Shown: positions 8,548 to 20,242, numbered from the stretch's first letter. The stretch: 64,000 nucleotides of DNA from Gammaproteobacteria bacterium (GCA_009937445.1 JAACFM010000001.1:55455-119454), one strand, 5' to 3'. Numbers and translations: made by a program. Notes: a model not told the origin generated them from the sequence alone.

Positions 8548-9576
8548 ATGAGCAAAGAAACCAGTCTTCTCAAAGAGCGTGAGGGTTGGCTTTATTACGG
8601 CGTGGCTGTGAGCTACGCAGTTATCGGCTACGTCCTGGGCATTGCAGGGCTGTTCAGCTATGCACCGCTAATAAACGCCGGGGCGACGCTTCTGTTGGCC
8701 CACTCGATGACAATCGCGGCCTACCTGATTCACGAGTGTGGCCACAATGTGGTCTTTCATCGTCACCGGGACAACGCAACTCTCGGTCGGATGATGAGCT
8801 GGTTGTGCGGTGCTGCGTACGGCACCTATGAAGACATGCGCTACAAGCATTTTCGACACCACGTGGATAATGATGATGTTGTCTGGTTTGATTACGAGGG
8901 CTTTTTCGAGCGTCATCCGATTGTCACCAACGTCATCAGGTTTCTTGAGTGGTTCTATATTCCGGCCCATGATCTGCTGATGCACGGCGTCATGATTTTC
9001 ACGTCGTTTATTATTCCGCAACGCCGTGATCAAAGATTACGCAACGTGAGCGTGATTTTGATTCGTGGCGGGGTCTTCCTGACGGCGGCGATCTTGTTTC
9101 CGAAAGTCGCGCTGCTGTACGTGATAGCGTATCTCATGATGATGCATATCCTGCGTTTCATGGACAGCGTGCAACACGATTACCCATACAATACAACGCT
9201 CTTCGAAACCTCACGTGCGCCGCATAAGGGTGATGCCGAATGGGAGCAGGAACATACATTTAGCAACACGCTGTCATTGCGATTTCCGCGCCTGAACTGG
9301 TTAACTCTGAATTTCGGGTATCACAACGCCCACCACGCGAATATGCACATACCGTTTTATCGTTTACCTGCGCTGCATGCGGAGCTGTCCGGCAACGATC
9401 CCAATTTCGTCATTCCTTTCAGTTCTCAACTGCAGCTCTATCACAAAAATCGGGTCTCCAGAATTTACAATCCACAGCCGGACGACTACCCGAAAGGGAA
9501 GGTATATTTGCGTACGGCACAATCCGGTACCGGTGCGATTGGCGGCAACGCTGCGTCATTCCTTACATCTTTTTGA
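8548..9576 (+). CDS. Fatty acid desaturase family membrane protein
   Basis: His boxes HECGHN, HFRHH, HNAHH with multiple hydrophobic segments; start ATG 8548. Confidence 0.85.
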   Translation: MSKETSLLKEREGWLYYGVAVSYAVIGYVLGIAGLFSYAPLINAGATLLLAHSMTIAAYLIHECGHNVVFHRHRDNATLGRMMSWLCGAAYGTYEDMRYKHFRHHVDNDDVVWFDYEGFFERHPIVTNVIRFLEWFYIPAHDLLMHGVMIFTSFIIPQRRDQRLRNVSVILIRGGVFLTAAILFPKVALLYVIAYLMMMHILRFMDSVQHDYPYNTTLFETSRAPHKGDAEWEQEHTFSNTLSLRFPRLNWLTLNFGYHNAHHANMHIPFYRLPALHAELSGNDPNFVIPFSSQLQLYHKNRVSRIYNPQPDDYPKGKVYLRTAQSGTGAIGGNAASFLTSF

Positions 9577-9587
9577 GGACACCTTAA

Positions 9588-9861
9588 ATGTCAGACAATG
9601 TTGGTAAGCTTGGTTGGCCAGACATGACTGTTGATGACGCGAGTGGTCTTCGTGATTTCTACCACAAAGTGGTTGGGTGGAAAATAGAAGACACGCGCAT
9701 GGACGGCTACGACGACTATACGATGATGTCGCCTGATGATGGCGAAGCAGTTGACGGGATATGCCACGCAAGAGGCGGCAACGCGGATCTATCTGGCGGG
9801 TGGGTTATTCTGTGTAATCGAAGATCCGAGCGGCGCGCAAGCTGCTCTGTATCAATCGTGA
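9588..9861 (+). pseudogene. VOC-family protein pseudogene with internal deletion and frameshift
   Basis: N-terminal half in one frame (MSDNVGKLGWPDMTVDDASGLRDFYHKVVGWKIED...DGICHARGGNAD). The family C-terminus (FCVIEDPSGAQAALYQS*) follows in a different frame, with the central segment missing. Confidence 0.7.
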
Positions 9862-9875
9862 CGCGGTAGCGACTG

Positions 9876-10670
9876 TTGCGACCCGTATTCGAAAGTCCTA
9901 ACTGGCATTTAGCCGCGGCCAACCTCGTTGGTGCGTCCGAGTGCTATGCCATTGCCGAGCATCTCGTTTCGTTCGTGTGCTCCACGGTTTCAAATAATGG
10001 CACCAGCCTGCTGGTGTTTCATTCTGATGCGCCGCCGGAAGTCTTGCACCATTCACTGGCTCCAAGTCGGGCGCGCCACTACCTGGACCGCTATTTGGCT
10101 GGGCCGTACCTGCTGGATCCGTTGTACCAAATGGCATTGCGGTCCGATAAACCAACGCTGTGCCGATTTCGCGATACGCAGCCCGACCGCTTCCACTCGA
10201 GTGAGTATTATCGGCAATATGTCGAGCGGACTCACCTTGTTGACGAAATGGATTTTTTGCTTGGCGTGTCAGCGACGAGCACATTGGTCGTCGTGTGCGG
10301 TCGTACCGAAAAACGATTCACGCGGCAGGAGTTGAGCCGTTTGCGACTGGTCGAACCCATCGTCAGGTCGGCGATGCAAAGAGCGTGGGACAGTCGAGAT
10401 AGCAAGGTGGTTCTTGATGACCGTGATCGGGGAATACATCAACGTTTGACGGAGTGTTTTGAGAACTTCGGCGAAGATGCGTTGACGCAACGGGAGAAGG
10501 AAATTACCCAGTTATTACTAAGGGGGCATTCTTCCAAATCCATAGCGCGTGAACTGGGTATTGCGCCGGGCACCGTCATGGTCCACAAACGCAACCTGTT
10601 CGCCAAGCTGGGCATAACTTCGCAGTATGAATTGTTCTCAAGTTTCATCGATGCACTCTCTAACTCCTGA
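9876..10670 (+). CDS. LuxR-family transcriptional regulator
   Basis: C-terminal LuxR HTH: LTQREKEITQLLLRGHSSKSIARELGIAPGTVMVHKRNLFAKLGITSQYELFSSF. TTG start assumed. Confidence 0.85.
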   Translation: MRPVFESPNWHLAAANLVGASECYAIAEHLVSFVCSTVSNNGTSLLVFHSDAPPEVLHHSLAPSRARHYLDRYLAGPYLLDPLYQMALRSDKPTLCRFRDTQPDRFHSSEYYRQYVERTHLVDEMDFLLGVSATSTLVVVCGRTEKRFTRQELSRLRLVEPIVRSAMQRAWDSRDSKVVLDDRDRGIHQRLTECFENFGEDALTQREKEITQLLLRGHSSKSIARELGIAPGTVMVHKRNLFAKLGITSQYELFSSFIDALSNS

Positions 10671-10773
10671 CTGTTGACGACCCGCGTTGGTAAGCGTACC
10701 CCTCAGGCGGTATGTCATTACCAGTTACAGGCGAGGACACTACTTATAACTTTAGATTATCGGAACGAGTGTG

Positions 10774-11931
10774 ATGTTCGAGTTTGATTTTGGGCACGGC
10801 GAAGAAATTGGTCTCTTGCGCGATACCGTGCGCAACTTTGCGACAGACCGAATCGCACCACGCGCGGCAGCCATAGACGAAAACAACGAATACCCAGCAG
10901 ACTTGTGGCCGGAACTTGGCGCGCTCGGGTTACTGGGAATTACCGTTGAAGAATCCTACGGGGGGTCGGAGCTGGGTTATCTGGCCCACGTAATTGCCAT
11001 GGAAGAGATCAGTCGCGCCTCGGCGTCCGTCGGTCTCTCTTACGGTGCGCACTCGAATCTTTGTGTTAATCAGTTGCGGCGCTGGGGTAATGAGGAGCAG
11101 AAACAGAAATATCTGCCCAAACTCGCATCCGGGGAATTTCTCGGCGCGCTCGCGATGAGTGAAGCCGGGGCAGGCTCAGACGTGATGAGCATGCGTGCGG
11201 TCGCTGTGAGGGACGGAGACGAGTACGTCCTTAACGGATCGAAGATGTGGATAACCAACGCGCCGGGTGCTGACGTCATGATCGTCTACGCAAAGACCGA
11301 TCCTGCGGCAGGCTCACGCGGCATCAGTGCCTTTCTTGTTGAGGGCAACACGCCCGGATTCTCAACACCGCAGAAACTCGTCAAACTCGGTATGCGTGGC
11401 TCTGACACGAGTGAAGTGCTACTCGAAGAATGTCGTATCCCGGCGGGCAACTTATTGGGAGAAGAAGGCAAAGGTTCAGCAATCCTGATGAGTGGACTGG
11501 ATTATGAACGCGTCGTACTGGCTGGCGGGCCGCTGGGGATCATGGCTGCTTGCATGGATCTGGTCATTCCATACATTCACGACCGCAAGCAGTTCGGGAA
11601 AGCGATTGGTGAGTTTCAGCTCATGCAAGGTAAAATTGCTGACATGTATACGGCTTTGAGCAGTTGTCGCGCGTATGTTTACGCCGTAGCAAGCGCTTGT
11701 GACCGACAGCAAACTACACGTTTTGATGCTGCAGGATGTATTCTGGTGGCGGCCGAAAAGGCGACCTGGATGGCGGGCGAAACGATTCAGGTGCTGGGTG
11801 GTAATGGCTATATTAATGAGTTCCCGGCGGGCAGACTCTGGCGTGATGCGAAGCTGTACGAAATTGGTGCCGGGACCAGCGAGATCAGACGTATGCTGAT
11901 CGGTCGTGAGTTATTCAACACAAGCAAATAG
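10774..11931 (+). CDS. Acyl-CoA dehydrogenase, isovaleryl-CoA dehydrogenase-like
   Basis: [101 protein letters not shown]. Confidence 0.88.
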   Translation: MFEFDFGHGEEIGLLRDTVRNFATDRIAPRAAAIDENNEYPADLWPELGALGLLGITVEESYGGSELGYLAHVIAMEEISRASASVGLSYGAHSNLCVNQLRRWGNEEQKQKYLPKLASGEFLGALAMSEAGAGSDVMSMRAVAVRDGDEYVLNGSKMWITNAPGADVMIVYAKTDPAAGSRGISAFLVEGNTPGFSTPQKLVKLGMRGSDTSEVLLEECRIPAGNLLGEEGKGSAILMSGLDYERVVLAGGPLGIMAACMDLVIPYIHDRKQFGKAIGEFQLMQGKIADMYTALSSCRAYVYAVASACDRQQTTRFDAAGCILVAAEKATWMAGETIQVLGGNGYINEFPAGRLWRDAKLYEIGAGTSEIRRMLIGRELFNTSK

Positions 11932-11938
11932 GAACTAC

Positions 11939-13549
11939 GTGCCAACCATTACAAGCAAAATCGATCGCTCATCTGAGGACTTCGAAAAGAACACAGCGTC
12001 GCATACAAAATTGGTCGATGAGCTTAACGAAGTTAATGACTATGTAATGCAAGGCGGCTCGGAGCGCTCACGCGAGAAGCACCTGGCGCGAGGCAAATTG
12101 CTTGCACGCGACAGAATCCGTTTGTTGCTGGATCCGGATGCTGATTTTCTCGAATTGGGACGTCATGCTGGCTGGCGTGTCTACAGCGATGATGTGCCGT
12201 GCGCAGGTATTGTTACTGGCATCGGTCGCATTCACGGTATCGAATGCATGATCGTGGTGAACGATGCAACGGTGAAAGGCGGTACCTACTACCCGTTGAC
12301 CGTCAAGAAGCATCTTCGAGCGCAGGAGGTCGCCGCAGAAAACCGTCTGCCGTGTATTTACCTTGTGGATTCGGGCGGAGCGTTTCTGCCACGTCAGGAC
12401 GAAGTGTTTCCCGATCGCGATCATTTCGGACGGATCTTCTTTAATCAGGCGCAATTATCAGCAGCCGGAATTCCACAGATTGCCGTCGTGATGGGCTCCT
12501 GTACAGCGGGTGGCGCTTACGTGCCGGCAATGTGTGATGAGTCGATTATCGTGCGCAATCAGGGGACGATCTTTTTGGGTGGGCCGCCGTTGGTCAAGGC
12601 CGCGACCGGTGAAGTTGTAGATGCCGAGACGCTGGGTGGCGGCAGCGTACATTCTCGAATTTCCGGCGTGACGGATCATCTGGCGGATAATGACGAACAT
12701 GCGCTGTCGATCGCCCGAGAGATTGTTTCCAATCTCAATGAAACCCGGACATGCCCTGCAGATCGACGAGAGCCGGTGGCGCCGATATATCCTGTTGAAG
12801 ATATCTACGGCATTGTGTCGCGGGAATACCGATATCCTTATGATGTCCGTGAAGTCATCGCGCGCATTGTCGACGCATCAGAGTTCCATGAGTTCAAGAA
12901 GCTCTATGGCGCGACCCTGGTCTGCGGGTTTGCACGCATCGACGGCTACCCGGTTGGAATTGTCGCGAACAACGGCATTCTTTTCCCGGAGTCAGCACAA
13001 AAGGGAGCCCACTTCATTCAGCTTTGCAATCGCCGGCGTGTTCCGTTGGTGTTCTTGCAGAACATTACCGGATTCATGGTTGGCAAGCGGGTTGAGCACG
13101 CGGGTATCGCCAAGGATGGTGCCAAAATGGTGAATGCCGTAGCGACAGCCAATGTACCGAAATTCACCGTGGTCATTGGTGGTTCGTTTGGGGCCGGTAA
13201 CTACGCAATGTGTGGGCGTGCGTATAACCCGAGCATGATGTGGATGTGGCCGAACGCCCGCATCTCGGTAATGGGTGGAGAGCAGGCGTCGATGGTTTTA
13301 TCAACGGTCAAGGCCGATGGTCTCGAGGCGCGTGGAGAAGAGTGGCCCGAGTCCGAGAAAGCCGATTTTGAAGAGACAATTCGCCAGCAATACGAAGTGC
13401 AGGGTAGTCCGTATTATGCCAGTGCGCGTCTTTGGGACGATGGTGTGATCGATCCAGTCGATACCCGGCGTGTTTTGGCACATGGATTATCGGCAGCGAT
13501 GAATAATCCGGCGAAAGATGAGGCGCGGTACGGCATATTTCGTATGTAA
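11939..13549 (+). CDS. Acyl-CoA carboxylase carboxyltransferase subunit, methylcrotonyl-CoA carboxylase beta-like
   Basis: [57 protein letters not shown]...[19 protein letters not shown]. Likely GTG start at 11939. Confidence 0.9.
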   Translation: MPTITSKIDRSSEDFEKNTASHTKLVDELNEVNDYVMQGGSERSREKHLARGKLLARDRIRLLLDPDADFLELGRHAGWRVYSDDVPCAGIVTGIGRIHGIECMIVVNDATVKGGTYYPLTVKKHLRAQEVAAENRLPCIYLVDSGGAFLPRQDEVFPDRDHFGRIFFNQAQLSAAGIPQIAVVMGSCTAGGAYVPAMCDESIIVRNQGTIFLGGPPLVKAATGEVVDAETLGGGSVHSRISGVTDHLADNDEHALSIAREIVSNLNETRTCPADRREPVAPIYPVEDIYGIVSREYRYPYDVREVIARIVDASEFHEFKKLYGATLVCGFARIDGYPVGIVANNGILFPESAQKGAHFIQLCNRRRVPLVFLQNITGFMVGKRVEHAGIAKDGAKMVNAVATANVPKFTVVIGGSFGAGNYAMCGRAYNPSMMWMWPNARISVMGGEQASMVLSTVKADGLEARGEEWPESEKADFEETIRQQYEVQGSPYYASARLWDDGVIDPVDTRRVLAHGLSAAMNNPAKDEARYGIFRM

Positions 13550-13588
13550 GTCCATGTACAATCACGGCACTTAATCCATGGATGCATT

Positions 13589-14446
13589 ATGGCGCTTGAT
13601 TACGATAAGCTTATGGCGACGGAAGTCGTCGACCTTCCCTTACGGTATGACGATTCTGAAGCGATTCTCTACGCATTGAGTGTCGGTATGGGCCAGAACC
13701 CCCTCGATCTGAAGGAATTGCCTTACGTTTATGAGCAGGGAGAGTCATTCAAGACCCTGCCAACGTTGGCAACCGTTCTGGTACCGGACATGTTTCCCCC
13801 TGGGCTTGGCTGGGACTTCAGCCAGGTATTGCATTCAGAGCAGCGAATGCAGTTGTACCGGCCGTTACCCGCCAGTGCCGATATCCTGATCAATAAGCGC
13901 GTTTCCAATGTGTTCGATTGGGGTCCGCGCAAGGGTGCCCTGTTTCTTTTCGAGGCAGAGGGCAGGCTTGCCAGCGACGATACCGTGTTGTTTACGCTGG
14001 GCTGCACCGTGATGGCGCGTGGCGATGGCGGTTTCGGTGGTCCTTCGGGAAAAGGTCCCAGACCACACCGGGCACCACGACGAGATCCCGACCTGAGTTG
14101 CGATATTTCGACGCGCGAAGATCAGGCTTTGCTGTTTCGACTGACGGGCGACAGGAACCCATTGCATGCTGATCCTGCAGCGGCGACCAGAGCGGGATTC
14201 GATGTTCCGATACTGCACGGCATGTGCAGCTACGGCATTGCCTGCCGCGCGGTGCTCCAGACGATCTGCGATTACGACTACACGTTGATTGAGAGTTTTG
14301 ACGCTCGATTCACCGCCCCGGTATTTCCAGGCGACGTAATAACTACGGATATGTGGCAGGACGGTAATATTGTTTCATTCCGCTGCTCTGTAAAAGAACG
14401 AGACACGATTGTTTTGCGAAATGGCAAGTGCACACTTGCGGTTTAG
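13589..14446 (+). CDS. MaoC-family (R)-specific enoyl-CoA hydratase, double hot-dog
   Basis: LLFRLTGDRNPLHADPAAATRAGFDVPILHGMCSYGIACRAV (MaoC hydratase-2 motif) and N-terminal hot-dog half. Confidence 0.88.
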   Translation: MALDYDKLMATEVVDLPLRYDDSEAILYALSVGMGQNPLDLKELPYVYEQGESFKTLPTLATVLVPDMFPPGLGWDFSQVLHSEQRMQLYRPLPASADILINKRVSNVFDWGPRKGALFLFEAEGRLASDDTVLFTLGCTVMARGDGGFGGPSGKGPRPHRAPRRDPDLSCDISTREDQALLFRLTGDRNPLHADPAAATRAGFDVPILHGMCSYGIACRAVLQTICDYDYTLIESFDARFTAPVFPGDVITTDMWQDGNIVSFRCSVKERDTIVLRNGKCTLAV

Positions 14447-14458
14447 GGAACCAGACCT

Positions 14459-15274
14459 ATGGTCACAAACAGCCTAAAAAATAATCGCGTCATCGTAACA
14501 GTCGATACCGAAAATCATGTCGCCGACGTGATGTTGAATCGCGCCGACAAAATGAATGCGGTCGATCTCGAGATGTTCGAAGCGCTTGGGGCTGCAGCGG
14601 ATACTGTTGCTGCGGACAAATCGGTTCGTGCGGTTGTCCTCCGCGGTGGCGGCGGCAATTTCTGCGCCGGCATTGATCTCAGCGTCATTGGCAATTCCGG
14701 CCTCGATTTCGGCAAAGCACTGATGCGCCCTGTCGAGCCATCGGTGGCGAATATTTTCCAGCGCGCGGCCTACGCATGGCGGGAGTTGCCAATTCCCGTT
14801 ATCTGTGCGATCGAGGGCGTAGCCTTCGGGGCGGGTATGCAGATCGCGCTGGGTGCTGATATTCGCTACGCATCACCGGATGCAAAGCTGTCGATCATGG
14901 AATCGAAGTGGGGAATCATTCCGGATATGGGGTTCACGGCGACATTGCGGCATCTTGTTCCCCCGGATCGCGCCAAAGAGCTGGCGTGGTCGGCCCGAAT
15001 TCTGGATAGCGCCCAGGCACAGGCACTGGGTCTGATTACAGCCGTGATGGCCGATCCGGTCAATGCGGCTCGGCAGTTTGCTGCCGACTGCGCGACACGT
15101 TCGCCGGATGCCGTTCGTGGCATCAAGACCCTGGTCAATGTCGCATGGCACCAGACAGAGGCGGAGGCCCTGGCGCTGGAAGCAAGGCTTCAAAGTGGCA
15201 TAATCGGGGGCAAGAATCAGATTGAGGCCGTAATGGCAAACCTCGAAAAGAGAAAACCGGATTTCACCGATTAA
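14459..15274 (+). CDS. Enoyl-CoA hydratase/isomerase (crotonase family)
   Basis: GGGGNFCAGIDLSVI, AIEGVAFGAGMQIALGADIRYASPDAKLSIMESKWGIIPDMG. Confidence 0.9.
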   Translation: MVTNSLKNNRVIVTVDTENHVADVMLNRADKMNAVDLEMFEALGAAADTVAADKSVRAVVLRGGGGNFCAGIDLSVIGNSGLDFGKALMRPVEPSVANIFQRAAYAWRELPIPVICAIEGVAFGAGMQIALGADIRYASPDAKLSIMESKWGIIPDMGFTATLRHLVPPDRAKELAWSARILDSAQAQALGLITAVMADPVNAARQFAADCATRSPDAVRGIKTLVNVAWHQTEAEALALEARLQSGIIGGKNQIEAVMANLEKRKPDFTD

Positions 15275-15296
15275 GAGCTGGAACTTTGCGTCTGTC

Positions 15297-16058
15297 GTGT
15301 ACTCCAACAGATCAGGATCAGCGCAGGAAGTAGCAGTTATTAACTCGACGACACCCCATAAACTCGTGTGGATCGTGGTTATCGCGATGCTCTCGCTGGC
15401 GTCGAATTTAGCCTGGTCTCAGCGCTCCTCGGAGTTGTCAGCCGATCTTCCCAATAGCCTGACGATGATGACCCAGGACAAGGTCGAAGCGCTGTTCGAC
15501 GCAGGTGATTTTGAACGTGCGTTTTTTATCTACCGAAACGAGCTTGCGCCTATCGGCGACAAGTATGCGCAGTACATGGTGGGCTACATGTATTTGACCG
15601 GCATGGGTACCAGAGAAGACCCGATTGCGGCGTCTGCCTGGTACCGTCTGTCGGCGGAACGTGGAACACCAGAGTTCATTGCAGCTCGCGATCAATTACT
15701 GCGAAACATGAACGATGATGAGAGACGTCGTTCAGATGCTGAATACGTTCAGTTGCGCGCTGAGTATTGTGACCTGGCAGTACTGTTATCTTCCGTCAAA
15801 CGTAACTTTAGAGAGTTGGAAGCCAAAACGGGTTCACGGATTCAGTACGATAGCACTGCCGTGACCGTTATCGAAACCGGTGATGGACGCGTTCGTTCCG
15901 GGGTTGATTATTATGGTTCTCTCAACGCGCAGCTTGAAGACAGACTAAAGCTAATGAAGGAAATTGGCGGTTTCGAGGATATGGATACTGACCCGGGGCA
16001 GGTCAACCTGCGCGAATTGGAACGCAGGGTGAAGGAATACATCGCATCAGTCGATTGA
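15297..16058 (+). CDS. Secreted Sel1-repeat protein
   Basis: Signal-like N-terminus; AQYMVGYMYLTGMGTREDPIAASAWYRLSAERGTPEF (Sel1/TPR-like motif). Confidence 0.7.
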   Translation: MYSNRSGSAQEVAVINSTTPHKLVWIVVIAMLSLASNLAWSQRSSELSADLPNSLTMMTQDKVEALFDAGDFERAFFIYRNELAPIGDKYAQYMVGYMYLTGMGTREDPIAASAWYRLSAERGTPEFIAARDQLLRNMNDDERRRSDAEYVQLRAEYCDLAVLLSSVKRNFRELEAKTGSRIQYDSTAVTVIETGDGRVRSGVDYYGSLNAQLEDRLKLMKEIGGFEDMDTDPGQVNLRELERRVKEYIASVD

Positions 16059-16649
16059 GGGCTTGGCGGAAAGTCCACGTGCCAGGATTTCAGGAAACTC
16101 TGTGACCAGCTTTCGACCCATTTCCGTGTCGCCGTGATACCACTTCGGAATCCAGTTGATCGAACCCATGATCGCGTTACCCGTCATGCGCACATTACAA
16201 TCTGCAATACTGCCGTCGCGGATCCCGGTCTCCAGAACTGCCTCAAAATTGGTGCTGTGCTGACGTGACAATTCCAGTACTTCATCGCGGTGTGCGGCTT
16301 CAAGTGACGGAATCTCGCTCATGATTGCGATCGGTCCACGGTCGCCAACCATCATCTCAATGTGATAACGAAAGTACCGAAGCATGATGTCCATGCCGTT
16401 CTCGCCTTCGGCCGCGGCCCTTTCCAGAGCCTCGCGGCCCAGATCGGCGGCGCGTACGTAACAAAGATAAACAAGTTCTTCTTTGTTGCGGACATAGTAG
16501 TAAAGCGCTGCATCCGTCAGTCCCAGCACGTCGGCGACATTTCTGAGCGACGTGCCGCTGTAGCCCTTTTGATTGAAGCACTTCGCTGCCGCCTTGAGCA
16601 TGCGAGCTTTCTGCAGCTCGAATCGGGTTTCTTCAGCGTTTTTCGCCAT
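16047..16649 (-). CDS. TetR/AcrR-family transcriptional regulator
   Basis: RMLKAAAKCFNQKGYSGTSLRNVADVLGLTDAALYYYVRNKEELVYLCY (TetR HTH); divergent from icmF. Confidence 0.9.
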   Translation of the reverse strand: MAKNAEETRFELQKARMLKAAAKCFNQKGYSGTSLRNVADVLGLTDAALYYYVRNKEELVYLCYVRAADLGREALERAAAEGENGMDIMLRYFRYHIEMMVGDRGPIAIMSEIPSLEAAHRDEVLELSRQHSTNFEAVLETGIRDGSIADCNVRMTGNAIMGSINWIPKWYHGDTEMGRKLVTEFPEILARGLSAKPSID

Positions 16650-16712
16650 GGCGCAATAAATCCTTTAGGCACGTCTTCGAGGAAAGTAATAAGTTCTGCT
16701 ACAATGTGTATC

Positions 16713-16732
16713 ATTTTAATCCAGATTAAAAT
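16713..16732. promoter_or_regulatory. Perfect palindrome ATTTTAATC-CA-GATTAAAAT, candidate TetR operator
   Basis: 9-bp perfect inverted arms with 2-bp spacer in the 16650-16775 divergent intergenic region between tetR and icmF. Confidence 0.65.
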
Positions 16733-16775
16733 TATTACAACCCGAAAAGCTATTGATTTTTAAGGAAATTCCTCA

Positions 16776-19700
16776 ATGAGTTCTGCAGCAAGTGATTTGC
16801 CAGGCGTTTCTGGCGAGACCCGCGAAGCGCCGCTTCGCTTCGTTACGGCAGCATCCTTGTTCGATGGTCATGATGCCGCTATTAACATAATGCGGCGCCT
16901 GATTCAGGCGCGCGGTGCTGAGGTGATCCACCTTGGCCACAACCGCAGCGTTGATGACGTGGTCCGGGCCGCGATACAGGAAGACGCGGACGGTATTGCC
17001 ATCAGTTCGTATCAGGGCGGTCACAACGAGTTTTTCCGATACATGATCGATCGCTTGCGAGAGGCCGGAGCCGGTCACATAAAAGTGTTTGGCGGCGGTG
17101 GTGGCACGATCACTCCTGAGGAAATCGTGGAATTGATGGCGTATGGGGTCGAACGCATCTATCACCCGCACGATGGCATGGAGCTGGGCCTCGCAGCGAT
17201 GATTGAAGATCTCATTGTGCGCACGGCTAAAGGACGGCGTCAGTCTGTAGCGCCAGCAACAGTCGAGTCCATGCAAACAACCGATATTGCGGCGACCATC
17301 TCCGCTCTGGAAGAGGGTGTCTTCAGTGATGCCCGGCTGTCCGCGCTGCGCAAGGAATGGCAATTACAGGCGCGACAAGTGCCGGTCATAGGAATCACCG
17401 GTACAGGCGGCGCGGGAAAGAGCAGCGTCACCGATGAAATTCTGAATCGCTGTCTGGCCAGCTTTCCCGATAAACGCATTGCGGTTCTCGCGGTCGATCC
17501 GACCCGGCGCAGAACTGGCGGAGCGTTGCTCGGTGATCGCATTCGGATGAACTCCCTGCGGTCCGAGCGTATCTACATGCGCTCGATCGCCACTCGACGG
17601 CAACACCTCGCGACCAGCGAAATGCTGAGCGACCACATACTTTTCCTCAAGTCGCTGGGATTCGATCTGGTTATCGTGGAGACCGCTGGCATTGGGCAGA
17701 GCGATAGCGAAATTGTCGATATGGTCGATTTTTCAGTCTATGTCATGACCAGTGAATACGGCGCCGCCAGCCAGCTTGAGAAGATCGACATGCTCGACTT
17801 CGCTGATCTGATTGTGTTGAACAAATACGATAAACGCGGCGCGGAGGATGCGCTGCGTGATATTCGCAAGCAGTGGAAACGCAACCATGTTGCCTTTGAT
17901 ATTGCTGACGATGACATTCCGGTTTATCCAACAATTGCGAGTCAGTTCAACGATCCGGGTGTGAGCTGGATGTTCAGCGAATTGTGCCGGCGGACTGTTG
18001 AAAAGATCGGGCTGGACGAGAGCAAATGGTCGCCGGATATTGATACGACTAATCGCGAACCGCGTTCGACAGCGACTATCCCGGGTGCTCGCATTCGCTA
18101 CCTCGCGGAAATAACGGAGCAAGGTCGTGCCGCGAATCGTGAGGTCGACACCCAGGCTGTGGTTGCGAGCCGCGCGCAGCACATTTATGAGGCATTGAAA
18201 CTCCTGGAGGATCCAAAGCTTCCGGGTGAACTGGAGTTGTACAAGGGTGACGACCTGGTTGAGGGTGAAGATCGCAGCCTGACAGTGTTACGCCGGCGAT
18301 ATCAGGAGTCGATTTCTGACTTGTCGTCGGAATCCATCCGACTGCTGCAGGAATGGCCGTCGCGGCGTGCGGCAGTGAAGACAGAGAAATTCAGCTATAC
18401 CGTCCGCGGCCGTGAGATAACCGGCGACAATTATCTCGAAAGCCTGAGTCATCAAAAGATCCCCAAAATCGCGGCGCCGGATTTCACTGACTGGGGCGAA
18501 TTGCTGACGTTTCTGTCAAAGGAAAATCTTCCTGGCGCTTATCCCTATACGGGTGGCGTTTATCCGTACCGACGTCACGGCGAGGATCCGACTCGGATGT
18601 TCGCTGGAGAAGGCACTCCCGAACGCACCAATCGCCGTTTTCACTACCTGTCACAAGGGCAGCCAGCAGCGCGACTCTCGACCGCGTTCGATTCAGTTAC
18701 CCTGTACGGCGAGGACCCACACGAGCGCCCGGACATCTACGGGAAAGTCGGTAACTCCGGTGTGTCGATTGCCACTGTCGACGACATGAAGAAGCTGTAC
18801 TCAGGATTCGACCTTTGCGATCCGAGCACATCAGTGTCCATGACCATCAACGGACCCGCGCCAATGATACTGGCGTTTTTCATGAATACGGCGATCGACC
18901 AGCAGGTAGAAAAGCATCTGCGAGAGTCCGGTGAATGGGCTGCCGCAGAGAAGAAAATAAACGCGCACTTCGAGACGCGCAAGCGACCGCTTTACGAAGG
19001 GGATTTGCCGGAGGGAAATGGCGGACTCGGGATTGCCTTGCTCGGCATATCAGGCGATAAATTGGTCGACGCCGATACTTACGCACGCATCAAGAAAGAC
19101 ACACTGTCGAAGGTCCGGGGTACGGTACAGGCAGACATTCTGAAAGAAGATCAGGCGCAAAATACCTGTATCTTCTCGACCGAATTCGCGATGAAGATGA
19201 TGGGTGATGTACAGCAGTATTTCATCGAGAATGATGTTCGAAATTATTATTCGATTTCCATCAGCGGATACCATATTGCAGAGGCGGGAGCGAACCCGAT
19301 CAGCCAGTTGGCCTTTACGTTGTCCAACGGCTTTACCATCGTCGAGTATTATCTCGCGCGTGGAATGGATATTGATGATTTCGCGCCTAACTTAAGTTTC
19401 TTCTTCTCCAATGGGATGGACCCGGAATACAGCGTTATTGGCCGAGTAGCGCGGCGCATATGGGCACGCGCCATGCGTGAACGATATGGCGCCAGCGCTC
19501 GTTCGCAGATGCTCAAATATCATGTGCAAACCTCAGGGCGCAGCTTGCACGCACAGGAAATCAGCTTCAATGACATTCGCACGACGTTGCAGGCCTTGTA
19601 TGCGCTATTTGACAACTGCAACAGTCTGCACACGAATGCGTTTGACGAGGCAGTGACGACACCAACGGAACAGTCGGTGCGTCGAGCTGTTGCTATTCAG

Positions 19701-20219
19701 CTCATTATTTCCCGCGAGCTGGGCTTGAATTTCTGCGAGAATCCGTGGCAAGGGTCTTTCATCATCAAGGAGATGACCGACCTGGTCGAAGAGGCTGTCT
19801 ATCAGGAGTTTGAGAGAATATCCGAGCGCGGCGGAGTTTTAGGAGCGATGGACACGATGTACCAGCGCGGCAAAATTCAGGAAGAAAGCCTTTTCTATGA
19901 AGGCAAGAAGCACGACGGTTCGTTGCCGCTTATTGGCGTAAATACTTTCTTGCCAAAGGAAGGGCAGGAAGACGAAGTGCATGACCTCGAGTTGATTCGC
20001 TCAACAGAAGCCGAAAAACAGGATCAAATTCGTCATTTACGAGAATTCCAGTCGACTCACGCTGATGACAGCAGCCTCGCGTTGCGACGCCTGCAGGACA
20101 AGGCACGCGAGCGCAGCAATGTATTTGCCGAGTTAATGGAAACAGTCAAGACCAGCTCGCTCAGCCAGATATCTGGCGCATTGTATGACGTTGGTGGTGA
20201 ATACCGGCGCAACATGTAG
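16776..20219 (+). CDS. icmF: Fused isobutyryl-CoA mutase (B12-binding domain, MeaB-like GTPase, mutase TIM barrel)
   Basis: 1147 aa; [33 protein letters not shown] (B12 domain), [16 protein letters not shown] (P-loop), [35 protein letters not shown] (mutase domain). Confidence 0.95.
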   Translation: MSSAASDLPGVSGETREAPLRFVTAASLFDGHDAAINIMRRLIQARGAEVIHLGHNRSVDDVVRAAIQEDADGIAISSYQGGHNEFFRYMIDRLREAGAGHIKVFGGGGGTITPEEIVELMAYGVERIYHPHDGMELGLAAMIEDLIVRTAKGRRQSVAPATVESMQTTDIAATISALEEGVFSDARLSALRKEWQLQARQVPVIGITGTGGAGKSSVTDEILNRCLASFPDKRIAVLAVDPTRRRTGGALLGDRIRMNSLRSERIYMRSIATRRQHLATSEMLSDHILFLKSLGFDLVIVETAGIGQSDSEIVDMVDFSVYVMTSEYGAASQLEKIDMLDFADLIVLNKYDKRGAEDALRDIRKQWKRNHVAFDIADDDIPVYPTIASQFNDPGVSWMFSELCRRTVEKIGLDESKWSPDIDTTNREPRSTATIPGARIRYLAEITEQGRAANREVDTQAVVASRAQHIYEALKLLEDPKLPGELELYKGDDLVEGEDRSLTVLRRRYQESISDLSSESIRLLQEWPSRRAAVKTEKFSYTVRGREITGDNYLESLSHQKIPKIAAPDFTDWGELLTFLSKENLPGAYPYTGGVYPYRRHGEDPTRMFAGEGTPERTNRRFHYLSQGQPAARLSTAFDSVTLYGEDPHERPDIYGKVGNSGVSIATVDDMKKLYSGFDLCDPSTSVSMTINGPAPMILAFFMNTAIDQQVEKHLRESGEWAAAEKKINAHFETRKRPLYEGDLPEGNGGLGIALLGISGDKLVDADTYARIKKDTLSKVRGTVQADILKEDQAQNTCIFSTEFAMKMMGDVQQYFIENDVRNYYSISISGYHIAEAGANPISQLAFTLSNGFTIVEYYLARGMDIDDFAPNLSFFFSNGMDPEYSVIGRVARRIWARAMRERYGASARSQMLKYHVQTSGRSLHAQEISFNDIRTTLQALYALFDNCNSLHTNAFDEAVTTPTEQSVRRAVAIQLIISRELGLNFCENPWQGSFIIKEMTDLVEEAVYQEFERISERGGVLGAMDTMYQRGKIQEESLFYEGKKHDGSLPLIGVNTFLPKEGQEDEVHDLELIRSTEAEKQDQIRHLREFQSTHADDSSLALRRLQDKARERSNVFAELMETVKTSSLSQISGALYDVGGEYRRNM

Positions 20220-20242
20220 AACAGCTTTTAAGGAGCTAATGG

